Shown here piece after piece: positions 24,973-34,113 of a stretch of 64,000 nt of DNA. How positions within the stretch are numbered: the first letter of the stretch is position 1; each line of letters begins with the position of its first letter. The position numbers and the translations under genes are program-made. The stretch is from Hyphomicrobiales bacterium (GTDB lineage Bacteria > Pseudomonadota > Alphaproteobacteria > Rhizobiales > Xanthobacteraceae), in the NCBI GenBank assembly GCA_016185205.1, contig JACPOA010000064.1, positions 176,342-240,341 on the forward strand, in the 5' to 3' direction. The notes beneath the pieces were generated by a model, which had not been told where the DNA came from, made no database searches, and was given only the letters and a program-made list of their open reading frames with translations.

Positions 24973-25536
24973 TTAACGCGAAGACTTCTGCTCGTCCGCT
25001 CGCCTGCATTGCGCCGCGGCGATGGTGTTTTGTGCCATCGGCACCAAACCCGGTTCCGGCGCGAGCGCCCGGATCGCGATCAGCCCGGTGAGGGTCGGCG
25101 ATTCCACAATCAGCCGGTCGGCCGCGGTGACGTCCTCTTCCTCCGGCATTTTGTTGTGCTGCTCGGCGGTCATCAAGTCGAGCTCGATCACGCGCCGACC
25201 GGCGGCCCGGTCGTTGATGGCGTAATAGGCCACGTCATAACGCGTGTAGAACGAAACCGACGTGTAGGCGAGGCTGACCGGGACGGTGAGCTTCAACGGC
25301 CCTTCCGACAAGTCGTAACGACAGACCGCGCTGGCGAACGCCGGATCCATGAATGGCATCGCTGCGTTTTCCGGCGTCGGCGCGGGCAGGACAGTGACCG
25401 TGTTGACCGGCGCGAGGCGAGCCAGTCGTGAATAGGCGTCCTGGGTCGCCGTGCGCGGCATGATGATGACGGTCGCCAGATGCACGATGCCACCCAGCAA
25501 CGCCCCCCCGAAAAACAACAGCAGCCATCGGATCAT
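24973..25536 (-). CDS. DUF1254-type membrane-anchored protein
   Basis: The 187-residue protein has an N-terminal membrane anchor (WLLLFFGGALLGGIVHLATV) and a small periplasmic domain with PFMDPAFASAVCRYDLSEGP and LAYTSVSFYTRYDVAYYAINDRAAGRR-type blocks, as in short DUF1254 proteins. It overlaps the upstream DUF1214 gene by 4 nt (ATGA). In many bacteria DUF1254 and DUF1214 are fused in one protein; here they are separate adjacent genes, so the two products probably form a complex. Confidence 0.78.
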   Translation of the reverse strand: MIRWLLLFFGGALLGGIVHLATVIIMPRTATQDAYSRLARLAPVNTVTVLPAPTPENAAMPFMDPAFASAVCRYDLSEGPLKLTVPVSLAYTSVSFYTRYDVAYYAINDRAAGRRVIELDLMTAEQHNKMPEEEDVTAADRLIVESPTLTGLIAIRALAPEPGLVPMAQNTIAAAQCRRADEQKSSR

Positions 25537-26111
25537 GGACAGCTCCTGACGTCGATGGTCGGCATCGGGATCTCGCGGCCGGCTTTGGTCGAAACACCAA
25601 CCGCCGTGTCGTAAAAGCGCAACACAAGTGCGTAGCGCTCGATGCCGCCGGTCGGGAGCCAGTTACCGGGATTCGCGCGCGGCGCGACCGCGATCTCGAA
25701 ACTGCCATCGGCGCGACGGACAATCTCCTGGCTGGTGAAACCGTAGCGATTGACCGAGTTCGCCACCAATTCGCCGTCGACATTATAGAGTGTCAGAGTC
25801 CAGAAACGTGCCGCCGGCGTGACGCCTGAGAGAACCACGTCGCATCGTCCATCGAGAAGCTTGCCATTGTCGTCGGCCTGGGCCGTAAACGACACGCCGT
25901 CGCCGAGCGCAATCGGCAACTGACCGGTGCGCGCGATCGTTGCGCGGGCATAGGGGTCGGCGTCGATGGTGCCGGTCTTCGGCCGGGCAGTCCAACTGCC
26001 GATCGACAAGGCGCTGAAGGCAGCACCGCGCGTGAGGGCAAGATAAGTCGCGCCAAGGCCGACAATTGCGGCGACAGCAAGGGCAAACAGCGATCCGAGT
26101 AACAGCCGCAC
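25533..26111 (-). CDS. DUF1214-type membrane-anchored protein
   Basis: The 192-residue protein has an N-terminal membrane anchor (residues about 4-26). A beta-rich DUF1214 domain follows with FWTLTLYNVDGELVANSVNRYGFTSQ-type core, then NPGNWLPTGG and YALVLRFYDTAVG. It is translated together with the DUF1254 protein (4-nt overlap). Function is unknown; the pair is conserved in Rhizobiales. Confidence 0.82.
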   Translation of the reverse strand: MRLLLGSLFALAVAAIVGLGATYLALTRGAAFSALSIGSWTARPKTGTIDADPYARATIARTGQLPIALGDGVSFTAQADDNGKLLDGRCDVVLSGVTPAARFWTLTLYNVDGELVANSVNRYGFTSQEIVRRADGSFEIAVAPRANPGNWLPTGGIERYALVLRFYDTAVGVSTKAGREIPMPTIDVRSCP

Positions 26112-26183
26112 AACCGATCCGTTTGCAGTGGGGGGTGTTGATTCGCGTCAGGCAGAGTAGGCCGGCAGCGAGCGTGTGGCCAA

Positions 26184-28433
26184 TCAGTTCCGGCCACCGA
26201 ATGCGCGGCTCTCTAGTGCCGAGGCAAGAGCGTTGCCTTTTTGATCGCCTTCAGCCTGTCTTTTCTTCTCGGTGGAGACGGTGGGTTGCACGGGCCCCAA
26301 GGCGCGATTGGCGTCATCCATCATCCGCTCGACGCGGACCAGGATATCGGCTCCACGCTTGGTCAACACGGTGGGGCGTGGCGGAGGGGGCGGCTCACCG
26401 GATTTCGACTTGGCCTCGGCGACCACCTGCTGCTGGCGCACGGTCGGGACCGGAACGCCGGGCAGCTGTTTCAGCTCGGTGCCCTGATGGGCATAGGCCA
26501 TGATGTTGTGCCAGGTCATCGCCGGCAGCGAACCGCCGGTCATGCGGTTGGTTGAGGCGTAGTCGTCGTTGCCGAACCAGACGGCGCACACGAAATTTGC
26601 CGTGTAGCCCACGAACCAAGCGTCGCGATAATTATTGGTGGTGCCGGTCTTGCCCGCGGCAGAAATGCCATCCAGGCGCGCGCGCCGGCCGGTACCATTT
26701 TCGACGACATTATTCATCATCTTGATCATGTCGCCGGCGACCTGCGGGGACAACACCTGGCGCGGTTTCGGACCGTCGCGATCGAAGCGCCAGATCAATT
26801 CGCCGCCGCCGGTGCGCACTTCGAGGATGGCGTGCGGCGTCACCGCCTTGCCGAGATTGGGGAAGGTGGCATGGGCGCCGGTGTGATCGAGCACGGTCAC
26901 TTCGTCGGCGCCGATCGGCAGCGAGGGCGTGTCCGGCAGCGGCGTGCGGATACCCATGTCGTGCGCATTCTTGATGATGCGCGCCCGGCCGAGTTTGGGA
27001 TTGCCGTCGCCGACCGCCACCGAGAGCCGCACGGCGATGGTGTTGATCGATGCAGTGAGCGCCTGCATCAGCGTCATCGAGCCGGCATAGCCTCGGCCGT
27101 AATTGTGCGGACACCAGTTGCCCAAACAGATTGGCGCATCGACCACAATCGAAGTCGGTTTGAATCCGTGTTGCAGCGCGGTCGCGTAGACGTAAGGCTT
27201 GAAGGACGAGCCAGGCTGGCGCATGGCGTCGGTAGCGCGGTTGAACTGGCTGGCGCCGTAGTCGCGCCCACCCACCATGGCGCGCACCGAGCCTTCCACG
27301 TCCATCAATACCGTGGCGGCCTGGCGGGCATGGTACTCCTGCCCGTATTGGCGCAACGAATTCTCGATCGCCAGATCGGTCGCCTTCTGCATGTTGGTGT
27401 CGAGCGCGGTGCGCACCACGAACACGCGCTCGGTCATTGATTTCGGTAAGGTATCGACCAGCTTCTTCATCTCGTCGAAGGCCCAGTCCAGATAGTAGTT
27501 CGGGGCGCGCTCGTCGCGGCGGTCGACGGGGGTGGCCGGGTGGCGGCGGGCGCCGAACACCTGGCCTTCGGTCATGAAGCCGGCTTCCACCAGATTGTCG
27601 AGCACGACATTGGCGCGCGCGCGGGCGGCCGGCAGGTTGACGTGCGGCGCGAACCTGGTGGGCGCCTTGAACAGGCCGGCCAGCATGGCGCCTTCCGCGA
27701 GATTCACATCGCGCGCCGACTTGTTGAAATAATAATGCGCCGCCGCGTCGACACCGAAAGCGCCGCCGCCCATATAGGCGCGATCGAGATAGAGCTTGAG
27801 GATTTCGTTTTTCGTCAGGCGCGCTTCCAGCCACATGGCGAGGAAGGCTTCCTTGATCTTGCGCTCGAGCGTGCGCTCGTTGGAGAGAAACAGGTTTTTG
27901 GCGAGCTGCTGGGTGAGCGACGAGCCGCCCTGCACGACGCCGCCGGCCTTGGCATTGGTCACCAGCGCGCGCATGGTGCCCGGAATGTCGATGCCGAAAT
28001 GCTCGTAGAACCGCCGATCCTCGGTGGCGAGCACCGCCTTGATCAGGCTGTCGGGAAACTGGTCGAGCGGCACCGAGTCGTTATGCTTGATGCCGCGCGA
28101 GCCCACCTCGTTGCCGTAGCGGTCGAGGAAGGTCACCGCCAGCTCGGACTTCTTCAGCCAGTCGTCGTCCGACGTCTCGCGGAACGCCGGCACCGCTAAG
28201 GCCAGCAGCAGCACCGCGCCGGCCGCCCCCAGCGTGGCGCTTTCCGACACCAGCTCGGTGAGCCAGCGCCGCCAGCCGGAAACGTGAAAGCGGTCCATGA
28301 AGGTGGAAAAGCGCTCATAGACCTCGCGCGTGCCGGAGGCGCCGCGGAACAGGCTGAAATCGACCCAGGCGTCGAGCCCGAGCATCAGCTTCTTGAGGTT
28401 GGGCTTCCAGTCCTCGGGGAATAGGTCGCGCAA
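26184..28433 (-). CDS. class A penicillin-binding protein 1A
   Basis: The 749-residue bifunctional enzyme polymerises and cross-links peptidoglycan. One membrane segment (about 68-86) precedes the GT51 glycosyltransferase domain with EDRRFYEHFGID (catalytic Glu), GGSSLTQQLAKNLFLS and RKIKEAFLAMWLE. The transpeptidase domain has all three motifs: S-x-x-K in PGSSFKP, S-x-N in TASINTIA, and KTGTT. The C-terminus is Pro-rich. Length is usual for alphaproteobacterial PBP1a proteins. It probably forms a single-gene unit; the start at 28433 is the most upstream ATG-type start. Confidence 0.95.
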   Translation of the reverse strand: MRDLFPEDWKPNLKKLMLGLDAWVDFSLFRGASGTREVYERFSTFMDRFHVSGWRRWLTELVSESATLGAAGAVLLLALAVPAFRETSDDDWLKKSELAVTFLDRYGNEVGSRGIKHNDSVPLDQFPDSLIKAVLATEDRRFYEHFGIDIPGTMRALVTNAKAGGVVQGGSSLTQQLAKNLFLSNERTLERKIKEAFLAMWLEARLTKNEILKLYLDRAYMGGGAFGVDAAAHYYFNKSARDVNLAEGAMLAGLFKAPTRFAPHVNLPAARARANVVLDNLVEAGFMTEGQVFGARRHPATPVDRRDERAPNYYLDWAFDEMKKLVDTLPKSMTERVFVVRTALDTNMQKATDLAIENSLRQYGQEYHARQAATVLMDVEGSVRAMVGGRDYGASQFNRATDAMRQPGSSFKPYVYATALQHGFKPTSIVVDAPICLGNWCPHNYGRGYAGSMTLMQALTASINTIAVRLSVAVGDGNPKLGRARIIKNAHDMGIRTPLPDTPSLPIGADEVTVLDHTGAHATFPNLGKAVTPHAILEVRTGGGELIWRFDRDGPKPRQVLSPQVAGDMIKMMNNVVENGTGRRARLDGISAAGKTGTTNNYRDAWFVGYTANFVCAVWFGNDDYASTNRMTGGSLPAMTWHNIMAYAHQGTELKQLPGVPVPTVRQQQVVAEAKSKSGEPPPPPRPTVLTKRGADILVRVERMMDDANRALGPVQPTVSTEKKRQAEGDQKGNALASALESRAFGGRN

Positions 28434-28596
28434 GGCTGTGTGTCGCTCGGTTCGAGGGGCGCCGGCGCGGCGCCGGATGCTGCGAATTTAGCCGATCGGG
28501 AGCCGCCCGCCTAATGCCGCCGGGCCGGTTAATGCCCCCTTGGTGAACGGAAATTGGGGGGAAATTGGGCCGGTTTCGGGCGCGGACAACAAGCGT

Positions 28597-28731
28597 CTAG
28601 TGCGCGCGGCGGCGATCTTCGCGCCGGTCGAGCCAACTCGTCAGCCACACCACGCCCAGCGCGACCATAAACAGCAGTGCTGGCGAGAGCAGCACGTAAA
28701 TCTTCAAAAACTCAATGTCGGATGCGGTCAT
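28597..28731 (-). CDS. 44-residue single-pass membrane protein
   Basis: This short protein, MTASDIEFLKIYVLL..., has one membrane segment (about residues 9-32) and a strongly basic end (SWLDRREDRRRAH). Its ATG overlaps the stop of the upstream 76-residue membrane protein gene (ATGA), which supports that it is translated. It is too short for most gene callers. I recall similar two-gene pairs of tiny membrane proteins in Rhizobiales, without known function. Confidence 0.6.
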   Translation of the reverse strand: MTASDIEFLKIYVLLSPALLFMVALGVVWLTSWLDRREDRRRAH

Positions 28732-28958
28732 TGGCGCAGCCTCCCGAGCATGGCTCGTCCTGTCAGATGTAGGCCAACACCAAAGGCCACGCAACCGGCG
28801 GCGAGGGAAACCATATAGGCGCCGCCGATTGTCGGCTGCGACAGGCCATACAACAATGCGGCAGCGGGCGCGAAGGTTCCGGCTGCAACAAGCCCGGTCG
28901 CCAGCGCATTGAGCCACGCCGCCGTGTGCTTCAAACGCTCATTGAAGACGAGATTCAT
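28728..28958 (-). CDS. 76-residue two-TM small membrane protein
   Basis: The protein starts MNLVFNERLKHTAAWLNALA and has two hydrophobic segments (about residues 16-37 and 44-66). It is coupled by a 4-nt overlap to the 44-residue membrane protein. An upstream extension of the frame reads through a palindromic repeat and is excluded. The AT-rich region 28985-29030 upstream may be its promoter. Function unknown. Confidence 0.6.
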   Translation of the reverse strand: MNLVFNERLKHTAAWLNALATGLVAAGTFAPAAALLYGLSQPTIGGAYMVSLAAGCVAFGVGLHLTGRAMLGRLRQ

Positions 28959-29086
28959 GACACGCGCATATCGGAGTGGATTGAACGCCACGAACTGTTT
29001 AGCTATAAGAACATAACATGAACATTTCGTCAAGCTTTGCGCGACGCAAAGATTGATGCGGAGGCCGGATATATCCGACTTCGACT

Positions 29087-29170
29087 CGGGGAGGGCCTGC
29101 CCGCCGACCTGTCCGCCGAAGCGTAGCGAAGGCGGAAGCGCGCAGCGCGAAGGCGGGTTGGGGAGGGGGT
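29087..29170. repeat. GC-rich palindromic intergenic repeat
   Basis: The unit begins gggagggcctgcccg and ends ggcgggttggggaggggg, with internal gaagcgtagcgaaggcgga / gcgcgcagcgcgaaggc blocks. It is of the same flavour as the repeats at 31260-31368 and 48909-49170. Confidence 0.55.
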
Positions 29171-29212
29171 AAAACATTGCGCCGGTTTGCGTGACACCGC
29201 CTCAATCCCTCG

Positions 29213-29240
29213 GCTGGCCGGGCAAGTGGCCGAAGGGCGC
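29213..29240 (+). repeat. left copy of a 28-bp direct repeat matching ycgN
   Basis: It matches 34553-34580 inside ycgN at 27 of 28 positions and in the same orientation. Its reading frame gives [15 protein letters not shown], resembling a YcgN C-terminus. The two copies bracket mod and res (about 5.3 kb). Confidence 0.8.
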
Positions 29241-29368
29241 GCAAAAAGCCCATAAAATCTGGATAGTTAGATCGTTCTCTTTTTGTTCTTGACACCGAAA
29301 TAACGGGCATTATTCTGATTTCTGCCTCGCGCGTGCGGCTCGAATCCCGCAAGTGTGTGTTGAGTCAC

Positions 29369-31225
29369 ATGCCCGACAACCAGAACAAATTGAAACGCGA
29401 ACATGTCGCCGGCCTATCGCCGGACTTGCGCGCGGAATTGCGAGATCGCCTTCGCGATCTAGCTCCTGAGGCGTTTGCCGAAGGCAAGCTCGACGCCGAC
29501 AAGCTGAAGGCGCTGCTAGGCGAGAACGGCGACGCCGGTGCCGAGCGCTACAGCTTCTCGTGGGCGGGCAAGCGCGACGCCATCTCGATGCTGCAAGTGC
29601 CGACGCGCGCGACGCTCATCCCGGACCGTGAGCAAAGCGTCAACTTCGACGAGGCGCAGCACGTCTTCATCGAAGGCGAGAATCTGGAGGTCTTGAAGGT
29701 CCTCTACCGCTCCTATTTCGGGCGCGTGAAGATGATCTACATCGACCCGCCCTACAACACCGGCAACGACTTCATCTACCCGGACGACTTCGCCGATCCG
29801 CTCGACCATTATCTGCGCATCACCGGACAGAAGAACGGCAACGGCGACTACACCACGTCGCAGGTGGACAAAAACGGCCGCATCCACTCGGCGTGGCTGA
29901 GCATGATGTATCCGAGGTTAGTCCTCGCTCGACAGTTTCTTGCAGAGCAAGGGTTGATATTTGTCAGCATTGACGAACACGAGATGTACAATTTGCGAAT
30001 GGTGATGAACGAGATATTTGGAGAGGAGAATTTTATCTCAGAGATTGTTTGGAAAAAGGCATACGGTGGCGGGTCAAAGGCCAAGCACATCGTAGGGCAT
30101 CATGAATACATTCTCGTTTTCGCAAAAAACAAAGCGGAGATTGATAGGATTGACTTGCCGCCTAATCCTGAAACGCGTCGTTACTACAAATTTAAGGACG
30201 CCAAGTTTGAAAAGCGTGGTCCGTACCGTACGCAGCCCCTGTGGACTAATAGCATGGATGACCGAGAGAACCTCCGGTATCCGGTTTTGTACGAGGGAAA
30301 GGAAATTTGGCCCGAAAAACAATGGCAGTGGAGCAAGACAAGAACGCAAGACGCACAGAAGAACGATGAACTTGAGTTCGTTCGTTCCAAGGCCGGTTGC
30401 TCCGTATACTACAAACAATATCTCTATGACGAAGATGGAGAAGAGCGTTCATCAAAGTTATTCTCGGTGCTTGATGGCCCATACACGCAAGCTGGCACCG
30501 ATGAAATGGAAAATATCTTCGGAAACGGAAAAGTATTCTCTTTTCCAAAGCCATCAAAGCTTGTTCGGAAGCTGGTATCTACCATCTGGCGCGACGAAAC
30601 ACCGATCATAATGGATTTTTTTGCCGGCTCCTGCCCTACGGCTCAGGCGATATTCGAATTTAACCAGGAAGAATCGATAAAAGCCAAATTTGTGCTTGTG
30701 CAGTTTCCCGAAAAGTTACCGCCGGAGTCGGAGGCGCGAAAGCTAGGATTTGAAACGATTGCGGATGTAGGGCGCGAACGAATTAAACGGGTCCTTCCAG
30801 CAAGCCTTTCCGAAGCTAATAAAGGCTTTCGTGCCTTTCGGCTCTTTTCATCAAATACTCGCTCTTGGACCGGCGTCTCTGAAAAAGATTCGGACGCTTT
30901 AGTGACCCAAATCGAAGCATTCTCCGACACTCTGGTTCCCGGGTGGAAGCCAGAAAACGTCATCTGGGAAACCGCGCTGCGCGAAGGCTACAGCCTTACC
31001 TCACGCATCGAGAAAATTCCCAACACCGGCAAGCAGACGTTCTGGCGGGTTACCGATCCCGACCGCGAGCAATCCTTCGTCATCTGCCTCGACGACACGC
31101 TCACCCTCGACGCCGTGCGCGCGCTCAAGCTCAAGAAGGACGCGTTGTTCGTCTGCCGCGACACGGCGCTCGACGACACGCTGTCGGCCAATCTCGCGTT
31201 GCAGTGCCGGTTGAAGGTGTTGTGA
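29369..31225 (+). CDS. mod: type III restriction-modification DNA methyltransferase (Mod)
   Basis: The 618-residue beta-class adenine methyltransferase methylates one strand of its target and gives the Res complex its specificity. It has motif IV DPPYNTG at residues 126-132 and the helix SAWLSMMYPRL. A long target-recognition region spans about 200-400, followed by the SAM-binding motif I, DFFAGSCPTAQA (416-427), in which the usual third Gly/Ala and Thr are Cys and Pro. The ATG at 29369 is preferred to a GTG at 29333. The central part (about 29900-30960) is clearly more AT-rich than both ends, suggesting an exchanged recognition domain. The res gene follows after a palindromic repeat. Confidence 0.92.
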   Translation: MPDNQNKLKREHVAGLSPDLRAELRDRLRDLAPEAFAEGKLDADKLKALLGENGDAGAERYSFSWAGKRDAISMLQVPTRATLIPDREQSVNFDEAQHVFIEGENLEVLKVLYRSYFGRVKMIYIDPPYNTGNDFIYPDDFADPLDHYLRITGQKNGNGDYTTSQVDKNGRIHSAWLSMMYPRLVLARQFLAEQGLIFVSIDEHEMYNLRMVMNEIFGEENFISEIVWKKAYGGGSKAKHIVGHHEYILVFAKNKAEIDRIDLPPNPETRRYYKFKDAKFEKRGPYRTQPLWTNSMDDRENLRYPVLYEGKEIWPEKQWQWSKTRTQDAQKNDELEFVRSKAGCSVYYKQYLYDEDGEERSSKLFSVLDGPYTQAGTDEMENIFGNGKVFSFPKPSKLVRKLVSTIWRDETPIIMDFFAGSCPTAQAIFEFNQEESIKAKFVLVQFPEKLPPESEARKLGFETIADVGRERIKRVLPASLSEANKGFRAFRLFSSNTRSWTGVSEKDSDALVTQIEAFSDTLVPGWKPENVIWETALREGYSLTSRIEKIPNTGKQTFWRVTDPDREQSFVICLDDTLTLDAVRALKLKKDALFVCRDTALDDTLSANLALQCRLKVL

Positions 31226-31259
31226 TGCAAACGCGGCCACGGGCCTCGGCCTCTCCACT

Positions 31260-31368
31260 CCCTCCCCCGCTTGCGGGGGAGGGTTGGGGAGGGGGCGCTT
31301 GCAGATGTGAAGAGCCCCCTCCCGGCGCGCTATGCGCGCCGACCTCCCCCGCAAGCGGGGGAGGTGAC
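31260..31368. repeat. palindromic repeat between mod and res
   Basis: Two near-identical hairpins, ccctcccccgcttgcggggg (31260 onward) and the complementary cctcccccgcaagcggggga (about 31345 onward), flank an inner gcgcgctatgcgcgc palindrome. The whole can form one long stem. It separates the two R-M genes, yet both read the same way. Confidence 0.7.
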
Positions 31369-31386
31369 TCGCGGTGAGTCCTCGCC

Positions 31387-34098
31387 ATGGAATTCAAATT
31401 CGATAGCGCGCAAGAGTTTCAGTTGGAGGCCATCGCAGCGGCCTGCGGTTTGCTCGAAGGCCAGCCGCTCGCGCGCAGCCAGCTCGTCGCGCCGAAGGGC
31501 GCATCGTTTCAGGTCATCGCCAACCGGCTCGATCTCGACGAGGGCGCACTCCTCGCCAATCTCCACAAGGTCCAGACCGAGCATGGCATCAAGCCGGATG
31601 CGAAGCTGGAAACGATTGAGACTGAAATCGAGACTGTCTCAGGCAAGAGGCAGGCGCGGTTCGGCAATTTCTCGGTCGAGATGGAGACCGGCACCGGCAA
31701 GACCTACGTCTATCTGCGAACGGCGCTGGACCTATTCGCACGATACGGGCTGCGCAAGTTCATCGTCGTGGTGCCATCGATTGCCGTGCGCGAGGGCGTG
31801 CTCAAAACGCTGCGCATCACCGAGAAACATCTCAAAGAGCTTTACGGCAACCCGCCCTACCGTTTCAGCCTCTACGACTCGGCAAATTTATCGCAGGTGC
31901 GCACCTTTGCGCTCTCGGACGGGCTGGAAATCATGGTGATGACCATCGACGCCTTCGCCCGCGCCGAGAACGTCATCAAGGCCGCGACCGACCGCTTGCA
32001 GGGCGAGAAGCCGATCCATCTGATCCAAGCCGTGCGGCCGGTGCTGATCTTGGATGAGCCGCAGAACATGGAGAGCGAGAACCGCGTCGCCGCGCTCGCG
32101 GCGCTCGATCCGCTGTTCGCGCTGCGCTATAGCGCGACCCATCGCAATCCCTACAATGTCATCCATCGGTTGACGCCGTTTGATGCCTACCGGCAGGGGC
32201 TAGTGAAGCGCATCGAGGTTGCCTCCGTCATTGAGGAGGACAACGCCAACCTGCCGTTCATCCGGCTGGAAGACATCAAGATCAAGAGCCACAAGCCGGT
32301 CGCCGTGATGGCTGTTCACAAGCTGATGGCAAAGGGCGCCATCAAAGAGACAGTCCTGACGATCAAGCATGGCGACGATCTCGCCGAAAAGACCGGGCGG
32401 TCCGACTATCAAGGGTTTATCGTTGACGAGGTCAACTACGGCTCGGGCTTCGTTCGTTTCGCCAACAATGTCGAATTGCGCAAGGGTGCCGCGGTCGGAA
32501 CGGAAAAGCAGGCGATTTTCGAGGCGCAAATCCGTTACACCATCGAAGAACATTTTCGCAAGCAGGCGCGCTACCGCGAGCGAGGCATCAAGATTTTGTC
32601 GCTGTTCTTCGTCGACAAGGTCGACAATTTCGTCAGCGACAACGGAACGATCCGCAAGCTCTACATCAAGGCGTTCAATGAAACGAAAGCCAAATATCCG
32701 GAATGGAGCGCCGCCGATCCGATGAAAGTGCAGGCGTCCTACTTTGCGAGCAAGACCAGAAAGGGCGGAGAGGTTGAATACCTCGACACCAGCGGAAAAA
32801 CGAAAGAGGACGAGTCGGCTTTCGATCTCATCATGAGCAAGAAGGAGCAGCTGTTATCCTTCGATGAGCCGGTGTCCTTCATCTTTTCGCATTCGGCGCT
32901 GCGCGAGGGCTGGGATAACCCCAACGTCTTCCAGATTTGCACATTGCGCGAAGTCGGCTCGGAGACCGAACGGCGCCAGCAAGTGGGCCGCGGCATACGC
33001 TTGCCGGTCGACCAATCCGGCGACCGCGTGCGCGACGAGTCGGTCAATGTGCTCACCGTGGTAGCCAGCGAGAGCTATGAGCGCTTCGTTACCGGGCTAC
33101 AAAGCGAGATCGAGGACGCCTACGGCATCGAGGGTGTGCCGCCGCCTCCGCCCAATGCGCGCAAGCGAGCGAAGATCAAGCTGCGCAAGCAATATTTCCT
33201 GAAGCCCGAGTTCAAGCAGCTTTGGGAGAAGATCAAGCACAAGACGCAATATGCGGTGACGGTCGACACCGCGAAGCTGATCGCCGATGTGGTGCCGGAA
33301 CTCGACAAGGCGACGATCCGCAAGCCGCGCGTGACTATTGCCAAGGCGGAAATGCGGGTCGCCGCCAAAGAGGACATGTTCGAGGCCATCGTGCAGAGCG
33401 GCGCGCGCACCGCGATCGATCTTGCCGGACGCTATCCGTTGCCCAACCTGGTCGAGGTCATGGAAGGCCTGATGGAGAATACGTCGCCGCCGATGCGGGT
33501 TTCGCGGCGTACACTGCTCGAAACCTTCCGGCGGACGAAAATCCGTCAGACCGCGCTCGACAATCCGCACGAGTTTGCCACCGTTGCCGTGAGCATCATC
33601 AAGAGCAAGCTTTCCGATCAACTGGTCGACGGCATCAAGTACGAGAAAATTGACGAATGGTACGATCAAACGCTGTTTGAGGCCGAAATCGAAACTTGGA
33701 AGGACTACATCGTTGCGAGCAAAGAGATCGGAGGTGTCGGCGGAACGCATCTTTACGACAGCGTGCCGTTCGAGTCGGAGACGGTCGAGAAGGCTTTCAT
33801 CGAAGCGCTGGAAAAACGCAAGGACGTGAAGCTTTATATCAAGCTGCCCAATTGGTTCACGGTGGCGACGCCGATTGGCGAGTACAATCCCGATTGGGCA
33901 ATCGTGATGACGAACCCGGAAAATGGGGCGGATCTTCTTTATCTCGTTCGCGAAACGAAAGGCACACTCGATCTCAGCAAGCTTCGGCCGGATGAGAAGC
34001 GCAAGATACTTTGCGGGCAGAGCCATTTCCGCGGCGCCCTCGGCGTCGATTACAAGGTGGTGACCGATGCGGCGCAGCTTCCATCTGGCGGCATTTAG
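31387..34098 (+). CDS. res: type III restriction endonuclease subunit (Res), DEAD-type helicase
   Basis: The 903-residue subunit uses ATP to move or switch on DNA and cleaves when two unmodified sites meet, together with Mod. It shows Walker A METGTGKTY (about residues 99-107), Walker B LDEPQNME (about 220-227), SATHRN, the helicase motif VI RRQQVGRGIRLP, and a C-terminal PD-(D/E)xK nuclease pattern NPDWAI...VRETKG (about 835-860). All motifs look intact, so the system is probably active. It begins 161 nt after mod. Confidence 0.94.
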   Translation: MEFKFDSAQEFQLEAIAAACGLLEGQPLARSQLVAPKGASFQVIANRLDLDEGALLANLHKVQTEHGIKPDAKLETIETEIETVSGKRQARFGNFSVEMETGTGKTYVYLRTALDLFARYGLRKFIVVVPSIAVREGVLKTLRITEKHLKELYGNPPYRFSLYDSANLSQVRTFALSDGLEIMVMTIDAFARAENVIKAATDRLQGEKPIHLIQAVRPVLILDEPQNMESENRVAALAALDPLFALRYSATHRNPYNVIHRLTPFDAYRQGLVKRIEVASVIEEDNANLPFIRLEDIKIKSHKPVAVMAVHKLMAKGAIKETVLTIKHGDDLAEKTGRSDYQGFIVDEVNYGSGFVRFANNVELRKGAAVGTEKQAIFEAQIRYTIEEHFRKQARYRERGIKILSLFFVDKVDNFVSDNGTIRKLYIKAFNETKAKYPEWSAADPMKVQASYFASKTRKGGEVEYLDTSGKTKEDESAFDLIMSKKEQLLSFDEPVSFIFSHSALREGWDNPNVFQICTLREVGSETERRQQVGRGIRLPVDQSGDRVRDESVNVLTVVASESYERFVTGLQSEIEDAYGIEGVPPPPPNARKRAKIKLRKQYFLKPEFKQLWEKIKHKTQYAVTVDTAKLIADVVPELDKATIRKPRVTIAKAEMRVAAKEDMFEAIVQSGARTAIDLAGRYPLPNLVEVMEGLMENTSPPMRVSRRTLLETFRRTKIRQTALDNPHEFATVAVSIIKSKLSDQLVDGIKYEKIDEWYDQTLFEAEIETWKDYIVASKEIGGVGGTHLYDSVPFESETVEKAFIEALEKRKDVKLYIKLPNWFTVATPIGEYNPDWAIVMTNPENGADLLYLVRETKGTLDLSKLRPDEKRKILCGQSHFRGALGVDYKVVTDAAQLPSGGI

Positions 34099-34113
34099 AG
34101 CTAACCAATCCTG

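Larger units (their letters stand above)
28959..29368. other. intergenic region at the left border of the type III R-M module
   Basis: The 410-nt region holds an AT-rich promoter-like stretch (28985-29030), a GC-rich palindromic repeat (29087-29170), a 28-bp copy of part of ycgN (29213-29240) and an AT-rich stretch before mod (29245-29325). No complete gene is visible. Confidence 0.6.
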
